Assembly: GCA_033296685.1 (NCBI GenBank)
Contig: MU854363.1
Span: 1-64,000 of the forward strand
Origin: Parachaetomium inaequale
Lineage: Eukaryota; Ascomycota; Sordariomycetes; Sordariales; Chaetomiaceae
Direction: 5' to 3'
DNA length: 64,000 bases
This document shows, piece after piece, positions 19,801 through 32,404 of the stretch (its first letter is position 1; the number at the start of each line of letters is the position of its first letter). The notes under the pieces were generated by a model, which did no database searches, was not told the origin of the DNA, and saw nothing but the letters and a program-made list of their open reading frames with translations. Both the position numbers and the translations under genes were made by a program.

Positions 19801-22800
19801 CTGTCGTCTTCGATGTAGTGGGGCCCCCTGAAGGTGTAGTAGGCGGGGTACGACCCGTCATTCCGGCCACAGATGAACGTGAGGCGGCGGACGCGGCGGG
19901 CGAAAAGATCGTCCCTGAATTGCTGGACCAAAGGCAGGATATCCTTCAGAGTCTCAGCGTCGCTGCGGCCCTCAGCGTCCCGAACTGCGACGTTGACCAC
20001 GGCAGATAGTTCATCCATGCTGTCGAGGCGGGGAGGCGGCGCCGGGCGACGCCTGTCGCTCAGCTCGGCAAGAGGGTTTGCGTTCTTTTTGCGGCCCCCC
20101 ACCATCGGCAGGGTATCGAGAGCCCTCGAAAGCATATCCTCAGCGTCGTCGAGATAGCGACAAGGAATGATGACACCTTTGCGGGTCGGCTCGTTTTGCG
20201 TGTGCTGGGACAAGTACGACATGTCGCTGATGGAGCTGATTCGCGAGAAGCTCGGGTCAACCGGCGTCGCAGGGGTCGACGGAGCCGCCGACTGTATCGG
20301 CAGCCCGAACTCGGATTGGCCGATCTTGCGGAGAGCAAAGTCCCAGGACACAAACGAGGGCGTATCCGTCTCGTCGGTGTGGTACTCGATCTTCTTAAGA
20401 ACGTATGCGCGGTAAGCGCGCCTGACGTAGGTTTCCAGAGCGGCCAGGGACACCCAAGGGTCCTCGTGAGCGAAGAAGAGCGTCAGCACGTCAAAGACGG
20501 TGTACTTGGAGTCGACAACCTCCTTGATGACCTGCAGGTTTGGCTCGCGATGATCCCAGCCGGTCTCACCGTACCGGGACTCCACAACCGACGAGCGAAG
20601 AATGTGTTCCATTTGGGCGGTCCGCTCCTCGAGGGACGGGAGGGCGCACTGGATGAGGATCTCGCGAGCCTTGAGTGAGACCTTGGCAGTTTGACGGGAC
20701 TCGAGGTCAGCCAGCTTCTTTAGGACGGGCCGGAGATGCTTTCCAACATTGCCGACGTTGGGCTTGTTGGGGCGGTATTCTTCGAGGATAGCAAGGATCA
20801 ACGAGTTCTTGGCGACGACCCTGCTATGAGAGAGAACGGTGTGGACGACCTTCTCGATGTCGTCCTTGTTTTGTTCCCGGAGCTTCAGGATCACCTCGTC
20901 GTCCTGCAGCCTACGACCGGAGAAGAGGCGTTCGACATCAGCGTATTGGGACAGCAAGTCGGAAATGACGTTCAACTCGCGGACTTTTTGCCCGTCGGCG
21001 TACATATCCAGAATCGCTGTGAGCGGCGCCAGGGTGGACTTGAGCAGGTCCGCGTCGCCCTTTGACGCGATGTTGTCGTCAAGGAACTTCTGGAACACTT
21101 TCATGAGGTTCCGCGCCGGGAACTCAGCCTGCCGCTGCGCAGCACGCTCCAATACTTGACTGAACTGGGCGTCGAGCTTCTGGGGCATGCGAGCATGAAG
21201 GGCCGAGAACTGGGCCGAGAACTCGCTGTACGGCAGCTGGGGGTCGCGAAGGACTGCGACCAGCTCCTTCAAAGTGTCAAGCATGACGACTTGGTTGTCA
21301 AAGCCCATGAGGATATTGGCGAGCGTGCTGTACTGCAGAGAAAACCTCTGCGAAGCCTTGTTGCCAACAACGACCGGGGTACCGTATTCTGGAAGCTGGT
21401 CCATAAAAGCCTGGGCCTGCTTGACGCGGCTGGGGTCGTCGAGAGCGAGGATGCCAAGAATGTCACCAGCCTCGAGGGTCGCACCCGGCTGCTTGATAAG
21501 CTGCACGATACCGTCCTCCTGGGCAACGAGGGGCATGTACATCTTCATGACTTCCACCTCGGCAAAGGTCTGGCCGGACCGGATGTGGGCGCCGTTGTCG
21601 ACGGTGTACTTGACCAACTTGCCGGGGGAGGGAGTCCGCAGCTGGGTGGGGTCGTTCTCCTGCTCAAGCAGGCACGTCTTGCCGTCGACCGACATGCGAG
21701 TGGCAGCCACCTCCTCCTTCCAGTACACGTTGTGACTGCGGCCGTTGAGAAGAACAAGGAGGCCGCCGTCGCTCAGGGCACGCACGCCGACGGTGCACTT
21801 GGACCCATTGATGAAGAGGCGGTAGCTATCAGAGCTGGAGCGGGTGACGGTAAATTTGTAGCGGAAGCCCTCGTAGATGAAGTCGACGGGGAAAACCGTC
21901 TTGAGAATATCCTTGGCGGGAACTTGGCCCTTCTCCAGCCCGGCGCGGTACTCGGCGATGCACCCTTCACTAGCGATGTGAGCCTTCGTGACAGCGCCGC
22001 AAACAATCGCGAGCATCGGATCGGGCCGCTCGGCGGTGAGCTTCTTCGAGATCAGCTCATCGAGCCAGCCGGTTGTGATGGTGTTCTGCTCAAAGGCATC
22101 CGTCTCGAGCAGCTTGATCAGGTATTCGACGGTGGTGCGGAAGTCACCGCGAATGCTCAGCTCCTTCAGGGCAACAACCATGTGTTTCCGCGAGGCAGCA
22201 CGGTTCTCGCCGTAGGCGAAGATGTGCCCAAACTGAGAGTCCGAATAACTGTGAATACCACCAGTCGACCCGACCGAGAAGTAGCCCCACACGTTGGAGC
22301 TCGAGCGGAAGTTCAAGTCATGGAGCACGCCGTTCGACGGCTTGAAGCCCTCGCCCGGATCTTCGGACGTGATACGGCAGGCGGTGGTGTGGCCCTTGGG
22401 TGTTGGGCGCCTCTGCGTCATCTCGCTCTCCGGGTCCTTGAACTCGAAGTCGATCTCGGTCGCGGTCCTGGGGTCAACGCCGTACAGGAGTCTGATGTCC
22501 CGGATGCGGTGCAGGGGAATACCCATGGCGACCTGGAGTTGAGCAGCGGGCAGGTTGACACCGCTGACCATCTCGGTGGTGGGATGCTCGACCTGCAGAC
22601 GAGGGTTGAGTTCCAGGAAGTAGAACTTGTCGTCGGCGTGCGAGTAGAGGTACTCGACAGTTCCGGCAGACACGTAGCCGACGAGCTTGCCGAGCCGGAC
22701 GGCGGCATCCTCCATGGCCTTGAAGGTGGGGGGCTTGGCGATGGTGACGGGCGCCTCTTCGATGATCTTCTGGTGTCTCCGCTGAACCGAACAGTCTCTG

Positions 22801-23866
22801 CCAAACAGCGAAATGTTGTTGCCGTACTGATCGGCGAGCAGTTGCACCTCCAAATGCCTGGCACTGTCGGCCAGCTTCATGATGAAGATGGGCGAACCGG
22901 GGATCTCGCTGGCTGCCGCCTTGTAGAGCTCCTCAAAGTTCTCCTCGTCCATCACTTTCCGGATACCCTTGCCACCGCCACCTTCCGACGCCTTGACCAT
23001 GACGGGGAAACCAATCTCCTTGGCCTTCTCCAGGCCCTCTTGCCAGGAGCTGACGCAGCCCTTGAGGTAGACGTCGTCGGGAACTGTCACGATGCCCTTG
23101 TCGTCAACGCTAACCTCGCTGACACCGGTGCCAGACCAGGGAATGCACGGGACGTCGGCGTGCTGGGCGACAATGGTAGAAGAAATCTTGTCGCCGAGAG
23201 AGCGCATCGCAGAGCCCGGGGGGCCGATGAAGACGATCTTCTTTGGTGATGCCGCCAGGGACTCGGGAAGTTTGGGGTTCTCGGATGCGTGGCCCCTGTT
23301 CGTTATCCGTCAGTGTCAAATCCCAGGCACCAGCGTTGTTGGCTACTCACCATCCTGCCCAAACGGCATGGACGTCCATGCGCTCTGCAACGTCAACGAT
23401 GAGCTCAACGTTGGCGTAGTTGTGGTTATTTGTGCCGCCGGGGACCTCGACGTAGTGGTCTGCCATGCGGATGTAGTCGGCGTTCGCCCCGAGATCGTCG
23501 GGCGTCGCCATCACGGTGAATTTGATGGCCCGCTCGTCGCCGAACGTCTCGTACGCCCATTTCCGTACTGACCGGATTTCCTTGACGGCGGCGATACCGT
23601 TGTTGGCAATCAGAACCTGCAGGGAGGAAGGGATGGTCAGCAAAGCACTTGGAGCAGGCCACCCCGGATTCCCTGCCACTCACGTTGGTGATGACCGTAT
23701 GGCCGTCATGGCTGGCCACGAACTCCTTGACTTTTGACGCGGGAGCATTGTCCAGCTTGTTGCCGCCAATGAAATGGGAGGGCAGGCTGTGCTGCTCGGC
23801 GTACGTCGGCTTGCCATTAGCATGGGGAGGGGAGCCGCCGCTCCCTTGACCGTTGTTTTCTGCCAT
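16814..23866 (-). CDS. ACC1: Acetyl-CoA carboxylase (multidomain, cytosolic)
   Basis: Biotin-dependent enzyme converting acetyl-CoA to malonyl-CoA, the committed step of fatty-acid synthesis. Coding order: 23866-23684, 23616-23351, 23295-18449, 18393-16814, giving 2291 aa, the usual size for fungal ACC. Domains: biotin carboxylase (about 60-560) starting at VLIANNGIAAVKEIRS, with the ATP-grasp loop EGGGGKGIRKV and FYFLELNPRLQVEH; the biotinyl-lysine motif VEVMKMYMPL near residue 731; a long central regulatory region; and N and C carboxyltransferase lobes with SANSGARLGLA, GIGAYLVRLGQRAVQIEG and ANWRGFSGGQRDM. Introns (67, 55 and 55 nt) have canonical signals and phases close exactly. The start context is good (AGCCATGGC). 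The gene is intact. The upstream 3.8 kb has no other gene, which leaves room for an extended promoter or leader. Confidence 0.97.
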
Positions 23867-26800
23867 GGCTGCTCTCGGGGCAAATCGTCAAGATCGGGAA
23901 TGAGAGGAGGAACACTGGCCGAGTTCTACCGCTTTGTGCAAACCGCGAGGGTGGGTGCGAGACTCGGAGGAGCTGGGGATCGGGGGTCGGACGTTTCGCC
24001 GAAATGGATTCGGGGTCCGGTAAAGATTCGGGGGGCACCAGCAGGATAACTGGATGCAGTGCTGACTGGACTGTAGGGTCTGCCGTCAGCACACGCGGAC
24101 ATGGCAATTGGGGCCTGGGAGGGGTTCGAACCTTAATTGCCGCGAGAGTTTCTTGAGAGAAAGATGCTTTGCTCGGAGTCGAGAGACGATGGACAGCGTG
24201 GAACTGTGGCCGGAAGTCTGCAAGGGATGGAGACTCGAACGCGATTAGAACAGGGAGACCGGTGAAAAATCAGAGTACAAGAAGCGAAGGACGGTCTCGT
24301 GCCCCGTGGTTGCCACGCAGGGAGTTGTGGAATTCAAGTTAGCGGAAGGAGTGGGAGGAAGACCACGCGTTGGGCCGGAGGGGAGGAGCAGGGTAGATGA
24401 ATGGCAATCTGGGAGTTTCTGGTGGGAATCTGCGCCCATGGGACGGGAGGTGGGGCCGACAGGGTCGAAAAAAGGACAGTGCAGGCCCGCTGCAGGCACG
24501 GCCCAACCACAACCCACGGAACTTCCTGGCATTGATCCCGGAATGTCAAATTGCGAGCTGTTTTTTCTTAGAGTGGAGAGAACCGGAGAGTTTATTCCCA
24601 ATTCAAACATCTCTTCGCTGCCGTAATGTGATGAAAAAGGCCCCGAACTTGCTCAACGTTAAGCCCTGCAAGGTACCACGGTGCGAAAAACACGACTCGA
24701 AGACTGTCGATGCGGAAGCTGCATGGCAGGGAAGGCCCACCCTTCCCGGTTCGGGGTTCGGTCGAGTTGGAGCAGGTTGGGGAAATCAACATCGGATCGT
24801 TGCACCTTCCGTGTGGCCGAATCCCATGGAAGAAAAATTGCCTTCTTGATGACATCCCGAGCCCGGCGCTGCAGTCAACTGAAGGCGCCTTGATGGACTC
24901 TAACTACCTTACACAGTGTTCCTGAACTTGGACTCCGGGACCAAGATGTGCCAAGCCTCCGGGTCCTCACACTGGGGATCGGCCAGCGCCATCCGGTGTC
25001 CGAGAGGTGGCGGATGGCACTCGCAGCCCATTCGGATAACTAAGTTCCAGGTTCCTCTCCTGAGCCTGCTGGCTCTTGAATTTCCATCACGAGTTCTCTT
25101 CTCACCCTTGTCAAGGCTGCGTGTTGTGTGTTCAAGCACCTCAGCCAGGGTAGGTACGTATTCATACCTCCTGCCCTTGGGCGAGTGGGGCTTGACAGGC
25201 GGGACAACGGCAGTCTCAACAACCGAAACCCGACGGTTCAACCATTTTCTTCGGTTGTTTCTGGCCCCTGGCCCAAGATCAGCCCAGTGGAACCCGAACC
25301 CGGGGAAGTTCCGATAAAACTTGACAACAGTGTCGAAACACAACGATCCATCTTCGAATGCGGGCTCTGTTTGCATCGCACGAGCAGCCTGATTTCTTCA
25401 ATTCAGAAACATTGGACCGTGCAACAGCGCATCCTCCCTGCCTCCCTGTTGGGAGGTTGGCACTTGCCAGGTGTCAGAGATCCCCAATTGTTGAGTTCCC
25501 ACTCGGGCCCGCGCACCCCGGCCAGCCGATCGACGAAAATATCGAAACCGCCAGGGGCCGGCGCGGGACCCGCAGATCCCCAACATTCATCCGCACGCCA
25601 AAGGCGCCAGGGCGCCCATTTCGGGCTAGTGGGCGACTTTTGTTCTGTTGTTGCAACGACTGGTGGCCGCGCCGTCGACGAGGGACAAGCATCGCCTGGC
25701 CTCATCAATCCGAGTCTTGTCAATTCAGGTAAATTATCGATTGAGGGCTGACGTCGCTTCCTTCTGTCCGTTGGCCGAAACCATTACCCGGCCTGGCGTC
25801 CGCGGGCTCCGGTGATGCCCACCAAGATTGCATTGCGCTGGGTCGGAAGTGATCGCGTGCCAGCTTGATGTGGACGGGGTGTCAGTGATGCTTCCTCTCC
25901 CAACGTCCTTCTTTTTTTGCGACATCTCTCTTTCATCATCCATCGTGCATCACGTGGATGGGAGGCGTCTTCCGCCTCCGTCCCGGGCCGCGCCGCCCCA
26001 AGGGGCAGGTCCCGTCCCGTCTGCGAAGTCAAAGACGAGCCGATGAAAGCGTGAGGGGTCGAGGTTTTGACAAAGGCTGCAATGCGAGTGTCTTGGTGGC
26101 TTCAGGCTCGTTGAAAGGTGTGCCACTTGTTGACTGACCGTGGTGTATTGTACCATCGAGGGCGGCGAGAGGAAATGCCATTTCCCATGTCCCTTCTTCG
26201 ATGGAAGAAATATAAATAAAATCCAAGACAAAGCCGCACCCCGCCGCCAAACCGACGCCGCAGACCGCGCAGACCGGGGAACGGAATACGGATCGGTCTC
26301 GGCCGGGTGCCGTTCCACAGACCACGCCGCAGCCAAGCCGACCCAGCCAGACGGTCCAATCCCCCCACCGCGCCGCCTGACATCAGAATCGTACGATAAC
26401 CCACATGCCATGCGAGGCCGGTGATCCAGTCACCTTGACCTGTTCAGCCCTGCAGAGACCCTTTTTCGCACAGTGCCCCGGACGGTAGACGCGTTCTTTT
26501 GCAGACTAGGTAAGCCTGTGACGCCGCGCGGTTTAAGCTTTCGGGGTCCTGCAGGGGAATGGCACATGGCGCCGGCTGCACGTCAAATGCCAGGGACGTT
26601 ACATACATAGGTATATGGAGCCCCGAAGCTGGATGGGACATATCCGGAGATAAAATGGATCAGATCTGACCGTTGTCCCTTGTTACTTTGTCCTGTCTGC
26701 CCTTGGTTTGCTTAGTGATTGTCGACGAGACAGCCCCATCTTCCTCAACAGGGTGATTCCGAGACAGAATAAACCCTTCGTTGCTTTGTCCTGATACCTA

Positions 26801-27690
26801 TTTATGCGGATAACATGATCCTACACGCCGACACCTCTTGTCCCACAACTCGGGCGTCCCACGACTTCAGTCCAGATTCCAGGTGGACTACCCAGCCAAA
26901 CAGCGTTCAGCGACACCACAACACCAACTATACCACATACCATCTTGCAGAATGAAGCAAGAAAGATTGTTCAGGAAAGGGTATTACTAAAATATACTTC
27001 TCCCAAGCTCCGAGTACATGACACAAATCGAAATGAGAGACCAACCCACGCCACAGCCCCATCCCCCAATGCTCCCATCCATCCATGAATCCCACCCATC
27101 CATGAAACAAACATCATGCAGTCCAAAAAAAAAAAAGACCCACCCAAAGACTTGGAGAGAATTATAGAAAATCGGGCCTCCCTCTCTGGGTAAGGGACCC
27201 TCGCAGTAGTGGACCATCTTCAGTAGTAGACGACGACATCACTCCAACGAGGGAACCAAACATTCCGGAATCAAACAGATAGACAGACAGACAAAAACTG
27301 AATTGTACAAAAGAAAAATCAAGTCAAGTGTATAAGGTATTCCTTCCGTATCAAACACCACCAGCAAAAAAAACCCAACCCAACCAAACCAAACCCAGAC
27401 CCAACCCAACCCGACCTAGCCCTAATAAACCAAGGCAAGCCAAGGCAAGCCAGGCCAAGCAAGCAAGCAAGCAAGGTATCCGCATCAACCGACCGACAGA
27501 CAGAGACAAAAAGATATCACTGAAACAACTCCCACCATTCTGCACCCTCGCTCAACCCTCCACCCCAGTCAGCACCCTAGGTACTCCCCACCATCAAACC
27601 TCCGCCCTCACCCAACACCCACCACAACCACCCCCCATCAACCCCCCCAATCACTCAGTACCAACCAGGCAGGCAAGGCAGATAAGTTAA
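23867..27690. other. 3.8-kb gene-free region upstream of acetyl-CoA carboxylase
   Basis: No coding sequence could be supported on either strand. Features seen are a TATA-like ATATAAATAAAA at about 26210-26221 on the plus strand, a poly-A run near 27125, and short low-complexity repeats at 27364-27475. It must contain the ACC promoter and the NudE 3' end. An unrecognised RNA gene or a lineage-specific small gene cannot be excluded. Confidence 0.5.
27364..27475. repeat. ACCCA/CCAAG low-complexity repeats
   Basis: Runs of AACCC/AACCA units grade into AAGCC and then CAAG repeats, ending in (CAAG)n near 27460-27475. The tract sits in the 3' flank of NudE. It is not the CCCTAA telomere unit apart from one chance match. 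Confidence 0.6.
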
Positions 27691-29632
27691 TTAATACGTC
27701 TCCCCCAAATCCTCCAACACCCTCGTCGAACTCGCGCCGCTCGCCCGTCTCCCAGAAACAGACACCGACACCGACCCGCCACTCGTCCGCCTCAGCGAAC
27801 TCGGCACCGGAATCCCACTGCTCCCCACAGCAGCCTCCATCTCCAGCCGGCTATACGTCCCCCTTCTGCTCGGCGTGCGCAGCTCGGCACCGCCGTCCTC
27901 GTCAGCTTCTTCGGCCATCGCAGCAGAAGTATTAGGGTTCGAGTAGCTGATGCTCCCGCTGTGGCCGTGGCCGTGGTGCATGCCGAGGCTGCTGCGCGGC
28001 CTGCCCCCCCCAGGGGCACGGGTGCCGGACAGGCTGGCGCGGCTCATGGGCCGCGGCGGCGGCATGATGGAGCCTGCTGCTGCTGCTGCTGCGTGGTGGG
28101 AGTCGGTGCGGCTCGCGGGGCGGGCGTAGCTGGACAGGCTGGCGCGGCTGCTGGGGCGGGCGAAGTCAAAGTCGGGGTTGTTGGGGGTGGTGCTGGTGTT
28201 TGTCGAGGAGGCGGTGGGGTTGCGGTTGGGGAGCGGGCCGAAGGACAGGCGGGAGACGCCCGACGTGCTAAGGCGGGGGACGTGCTTGCTCGTGCTGGAG
28301 GAGATGCTGCTGCGGGACTCGGACGGGCCGTGGCGGGGCTGGGACGGGGTTGTTTCGGAGCCGGCGAGGCTGGCGGCGCTGGAGGAGGCCGTCGACCCCA
28401 CGGCGCGCTTGCGGCTGCGGATTGTGACGGTGGATGGGACTACCATGGTGCCTCGTGGGGAGGAGCGGGGCGGGGTGCTGGCGGGCCCGGGCCCTGGGAG
28501 CTTGGAGCGGGCCGAGTGCACCCGGGCTTCTAGCCGCTGCATTTGGGCCGTGAGGGTCCGGATGTGGGTGAGGGAGTTGGAGGGCGGGAGTCGTTGGGAG
28601 GCAGGGCGGGTAGATCTCGCGGCCGACGATCGGTGGGCCGGTGTCCGCATAGCACTTGATGTGGTTGCCACGCGGGTCGAGCGAGACGAGGATGTGGAGG
28701 CCGTGAACGCCCTTGGTTTCGGCGTGATGCTGTTCTCGGCGGACGGCAGTCGGCTCTTTCGTTGCGGCGCGGGTGTCTTCAACCCCCCCATCTTGGGCAG
28801 AGGTAGCGAGGCATCGGACATTGGGGGAGACGGCGGGTCTTGGAGTTCTGCGGTCGTGTCTGCCGCGGATAGCGACTTGAGGTCCGGCGGGGTCATGATC
28901 ATGGGCGAGCTCGCAGTCGAGTGCGGCGAGTTGCAGAAGGACGGAGACCCTGGGATGGAGGAGATGTCGGTTGAGATGCTCGAGAGGTGGCGCGACTCTT
29001 GTTTCTTGATCTTGTCTTGCAGAATCTCGGCCTCGATCTTGAGGTCGGACAGCTCTTCCCGTAGTCTTTGCGACTCGACCCGTAGCTGCTGTCGCTCCTG
29101 GTCCCCGATCTTGATCTCCTCCTCCAGCATCACGGCCCGTTCGATGGCGACATTGTACTTGGACTCGAGATCTTCCAGGGACGAGGTTGTAGTCCGCGCC
29201 TGGCGTTCGAAGTCGTCGTTGGCCACCTCGATGTCGCGGAGTTTCAGCTGAAGTGTCCTATTGGCGTCGCGGAGGTTCGTAATCTCCTTCTCGAGTGTGT
29301 TTTGCGCCGCGTTCGTCTCTGTCTTTGACTCCTTGTATTTCCTCTGCGGCCATGTGTCAGCGAGACTACGCTCCACAAGGGGATGCCTGACCGAAAAGGC
29401 TTACTTTCCACTCCTCCACTTCGTAGCTCAGGCTCTCTGCCTTCTGTCGCAGCGACCGTTCCCGCTTGTCGGCGGCATCCAGATCCTTCTCGAGTTCGGC
29501 TTCTAGCTCCTTGCTCGAGGCCTGGAACTCGGACAGCTCCGCCTCTAGCACCTCGTATTGCGACTTGTACCAGGCCAAGGCATCCTCCACGCTCGTTCCT
29601 GCTCTAGGGGGCGACGACGGCGGCTCGGACAT
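27691..29632 (-). CDS. NudE-family nuclear distribution protein (RO-11 type)
   Basis: Coiled-coil partner of Lis1/NudF that loads and activates cytoplasmic dynein for nuclear migration and hyphal transport. Exons 29632-29405 and 29343-27691 give 626 aa. The N-terminus EDALAWYKSQYEVLEAELSE is the NudE signature. A long coiled coil (about 20-190) with heptad Leu/Glu/Lys patterns contains the Lis1-binding region. The remainder is Ser/Pro/Arg-rich and disordered, with many SP/TP sites that could be kinase targets. The intron interrupts the coil in phase 0 (EVEEWK, then RKYKESKTE). The ATG was chosen at MSEPPSSPP, matching fungal homologues. An in-frame ATG 20 codons upstream also exists (29692). 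Confidence 0.92.
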
Positions 29633-31181
29633 TTGGTATGTTTGCGCGGCGGCGGGCTGCTGCGCAGTTTCGCATGTGATGGTGAAGGCCAAGGAAAGTT
29701 TGAAAGAGCGTTGCCAGGTTGTCGGGATTAAACAAAAGGAAGCCGGATGTCGTTATCGTCAAGGGTATTCGGTGGTCGTATACGTATATCGCTGGCAGCA
29801 CTGCGATCTGGCGACAGTTGGGTCAACAATGTCCGCCTTTTGTTGCGACGGCCAGACACAACATACCGACCGGTCGTCGTTGTTGTCGAGTTCCGGCGTC
29901 CAAAGGTGCGGAAATGATGTCCGCAGTGTCGCCGGTGTCGGGTGTCGTGTGGGCGCAGCGCGCGACTGTCGTACCTACCTGGTGCGCGCGGTTGTCCGTC
30001 GATGTCGAATGCGGCGTTGTCGATGTCAGAGAGAGGAGGATCCCCCTTCGGGTGGAGGGTGTTTGGCTTGGCGTCGGTTGTCACACTCCTGGCGGGCGCA
30101 TGCGCTAACGATTGGCGCCCTGGCAACCGTGCACGAGGGTGGGGCACTTGGCGGCCTGCATGACCCGCCTGACAACCGTCATGTGCATGCATCCGTTCTC
30201 AGCTGTTGATGGTTTTGGCTTCCAAATGAAGGCGCATAACAACTCGCAAAACTGGCAAATTATTTTACTCGATTTTATGATTTGACGGTCATTTGGGTTG
30301 GTATCTGGTATCATCAGGCTTGCAAGTAAATAGCTGTGCTAATAATAGCATGAAGCAATCATTTCACCCAGCGGGCCTTGTCATGCCGAGTTGCTCCGTC
30401 TCTCGTGGTCCCACACCGCTTCGTCGGACCCAGACTGAAACAGCTTGTCATTTGCCAAATATCGCCCATCCTGCACAATGTGGCGACTGCCAGCGTCGAC
30501 GGTCTTGTTCAAGGCAAACACAAAGGGATTTTTCTTCATTTTCCTACTTGTCCGAATATTTACCTCACAGGCTCAAAAACTCAACGAGTTCCTTTCTCAG
30601 TCCAGTGCCATCGCACAAGCTGGAGTTGTTACCTCCTGGCTTGCCATTCTTCCGCTTGTCGTCGGCTGCTTCTAAGGTTGACTGCTTCGGCAACAAACAG
30701 TAATTATCCCATTCCATTGCGTGGTTCGACAGCCTTCCTGCGTGTTGCCGATGTGGACCTAAACAACGCATGCTGCCGTTTTCAAGACAGCATTTGCATC
30801 TTGTTACTGCCAAGAAATCGTTGTCTCCAAGCTTCCAATACCCCTTTCCGGCCGTCTTCCGCCAGCATCTCAAATCTATAACCTTGTTTGTCTGCCGCTG
30901 TGTAGAGTCCAAATCCCGTGCCGTGTGCGGCCGAGAACTTGGGAGGATTATGAATGTGTGATGGAGGCAGGAGAAATAAAGCCCCGATGGCTTCCTCAAG
31001 ACTATTGATATCAAACTCGGCTCCTAGTTGATTTGCAGCACCCGTTCGAAATTTCAACTCTGAGCCACCGGCAACCCAGCTGAAGCCCTGCCGTCTTTAT
31101 GGAGAAACGCCAGCTCCAAGAGCTGCGTTGCGACCAGGCCCTAAACCGCAACCCTAGCCACCCACAACGCCCACGGAGCCC
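29633..31181. other. Intergenic, nothing firmly supported
   Basis: About 1.5 kb containing the NudE promoter and the Nudix 3' end. Overlapping ORFs on both strands lack family motifs; see the rejected list for a 91-codon minus-strand ORF. Confidence 0.45.
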
Positions 31182-31900
31182 TCATATCCCATACTCCTTC
31201 CCCTTAGTCCGCGCAAACTCCATCCCCGCCGCAAAATGAAACAACTTGGCCGCCACCACCATCCTCTCCTTCTGACTATACTCCACCAACCTCTGATACA
31301 GCTCCCCCAACGGCACGACCACCCGCTGAATATGCTCCCCATCCTCCAGCCTCTGCACGGGCAGCACCCCCTCCTCCTCCCCCTCCCCCAACCTCACCTC
31401 CACCATCACCAGCTTCATATTCGCGCTACTCAGCCCCGGATCCGCCGCCTGCACGGGACTGACCCCCACAACCTCACACTCCCACCCAATCTCCTCCCTG
31501 AACTCCCTCACGGCGGCCTCCTCGGCCGTCTCCCCCTCGTCGATCAGTCCCGCAGGCCACTCGACCGTGTACGCGTCCAGCGGCGGGCGGTACTGGATGA
31601 CGAGGACTGTCGCGGCCGGGCGGGTCGGGTGCAGGAGCACGTTGCCCATGGCGACGGCGTCGACGCCCGCGGAGCGGGCGCGCGTCTTGCGCGACGCGAC
31701 TTCCCAGGTGCGTGGCGCGCCGGTTTGGTCGAGGTAGGAGATCTTTTGGAGGGTGATCCATTTTGCTGAGGCGGTGGGGAGGTCGGTGATGGAGGTGATG
31801 AGGGGTTCTTGGGTTTTTTTTGGAGGGGTCGTCATGTTGGCGGTGGGGGGTGTTTTGGAGGGGGTGGGTTGGCGATGGGAGGAGTTTGGGGCGGTTGTTT

Positions 31901-31932
<32 letters not shown>

Positions 31933-32030
31933 GAGAGTGAGGGTGAGAAATGAGGTGATGAGAAGGAGGGGCAGCAGCGAGGTGTGACTGTGCGAGTGGA
32001 AGCGGGGCGGAGGGAGTGGAGACTCCGCAT
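31182..32030 (-). CDS. Nudix hydrolase, ADP-ribose/ADP-sugar pyrophosphatase (Ysa1/NUDT5 type)
   Basis: Hydrolyses ADP-ribose or related nucleoside-diphosphate sugars to AMP and the sugar phosphate. A single exon. With the upstream ATG the protein is 282 aa; with the ATG at 31835 (MTTPPKKTQEP) it is 217 aa, close to the usual family length. The Nudix box GLIDEGETAEEAAVREFREE (about 161-180 in the long form) keeps the catalytic REFREE core. VEWPAG just before it and SSANMKLVMVEV after it are typical of the ADP-ribose subfamily. The long-form leader (MRSLHSLRPASTRTVT) is basic and Ser/Thr-rich with no acidic residue in its first 70 positions, resembling a mitochondrial presequence, and includes a polythreonine tract from a (TTG)n repeat. 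The start is therefore ambiguous; dual targeting is an inference. Confidence 0.88.
31901..31933. repeat. (TTG)n microsatellite in the Nudix leader
   Basis: Ten to eleven TTG units on the plus strand, read on the minus strand as a threonine run in the long-form Nudix leader. Confidence 0.8.
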
Positions 32031-32404
32031 GTGAGACTTGTTGCTGCCCTCGAGTTTTGCTGCGTTTGTTCAATAAAAATGAGCCAAAGGCAGAAAATCA
32101 GGGGCAAGTCGGCGGTGGCTCATGGAAAGCACCCGGGGAAGAGGGAAGGACGTCTCTGGGAACGAGGGGGTCAGGAGTTATTCAGGGGTTGCATGACATC
32201 ATGGTGTTCGGGTTAGGGTTTGAGGTTCAGGGGCCGGCACAGAGGACGGGAGGAGCGAAATAGGGGCTGTATGTTATGATTGTTTGATAGTCTTGCATTG
32301 TTCATGATCCAACTATACCAGGCTTGTGTCAGACAACATGATGTCTGTATTTCCATAGCCCATCTGAATCGTCACCTCCCACAGCCACACCCTTCCAGTT
32401 CAAC
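32031..32404. other. Intergenic, nothing recognised
   Basis: Nudix upstream region and LPMO 3' flank. No repeat or RNA gene was seen. Confidence 0.5.

Noticed and set aside
21156..23249. 697-codon plus-strand ORF
   Set aside because: Exactly antisense to acetyl-CoA carboxylase exon 3, whose protein is unmistakable; long antisense frames are common in GC-rich coding sequence.
24110..24160. GGTTCGAACC, a tRNA T-loop-like sequence
   Set aside because: No acceptor, D or anticodon arms can be drawn around it.
25128..25751. 207-codon plus-strand ORF upstream of ACC1
   Set aside because: No family-like segments, mixed composition, overlapping frames of similar length on both strands; treated as non-coding.
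27364..27430. Possible interstitial telomeric repeat
   Set aside because: Units are AACCC/AACCA, with only one chance CCCTAA; not telomeric.
30782..31057. 91-codon minus-strand ORF
   Set aside because: Somewhat protein-like, but short, without homology I can name and without a splice-supported continuation.
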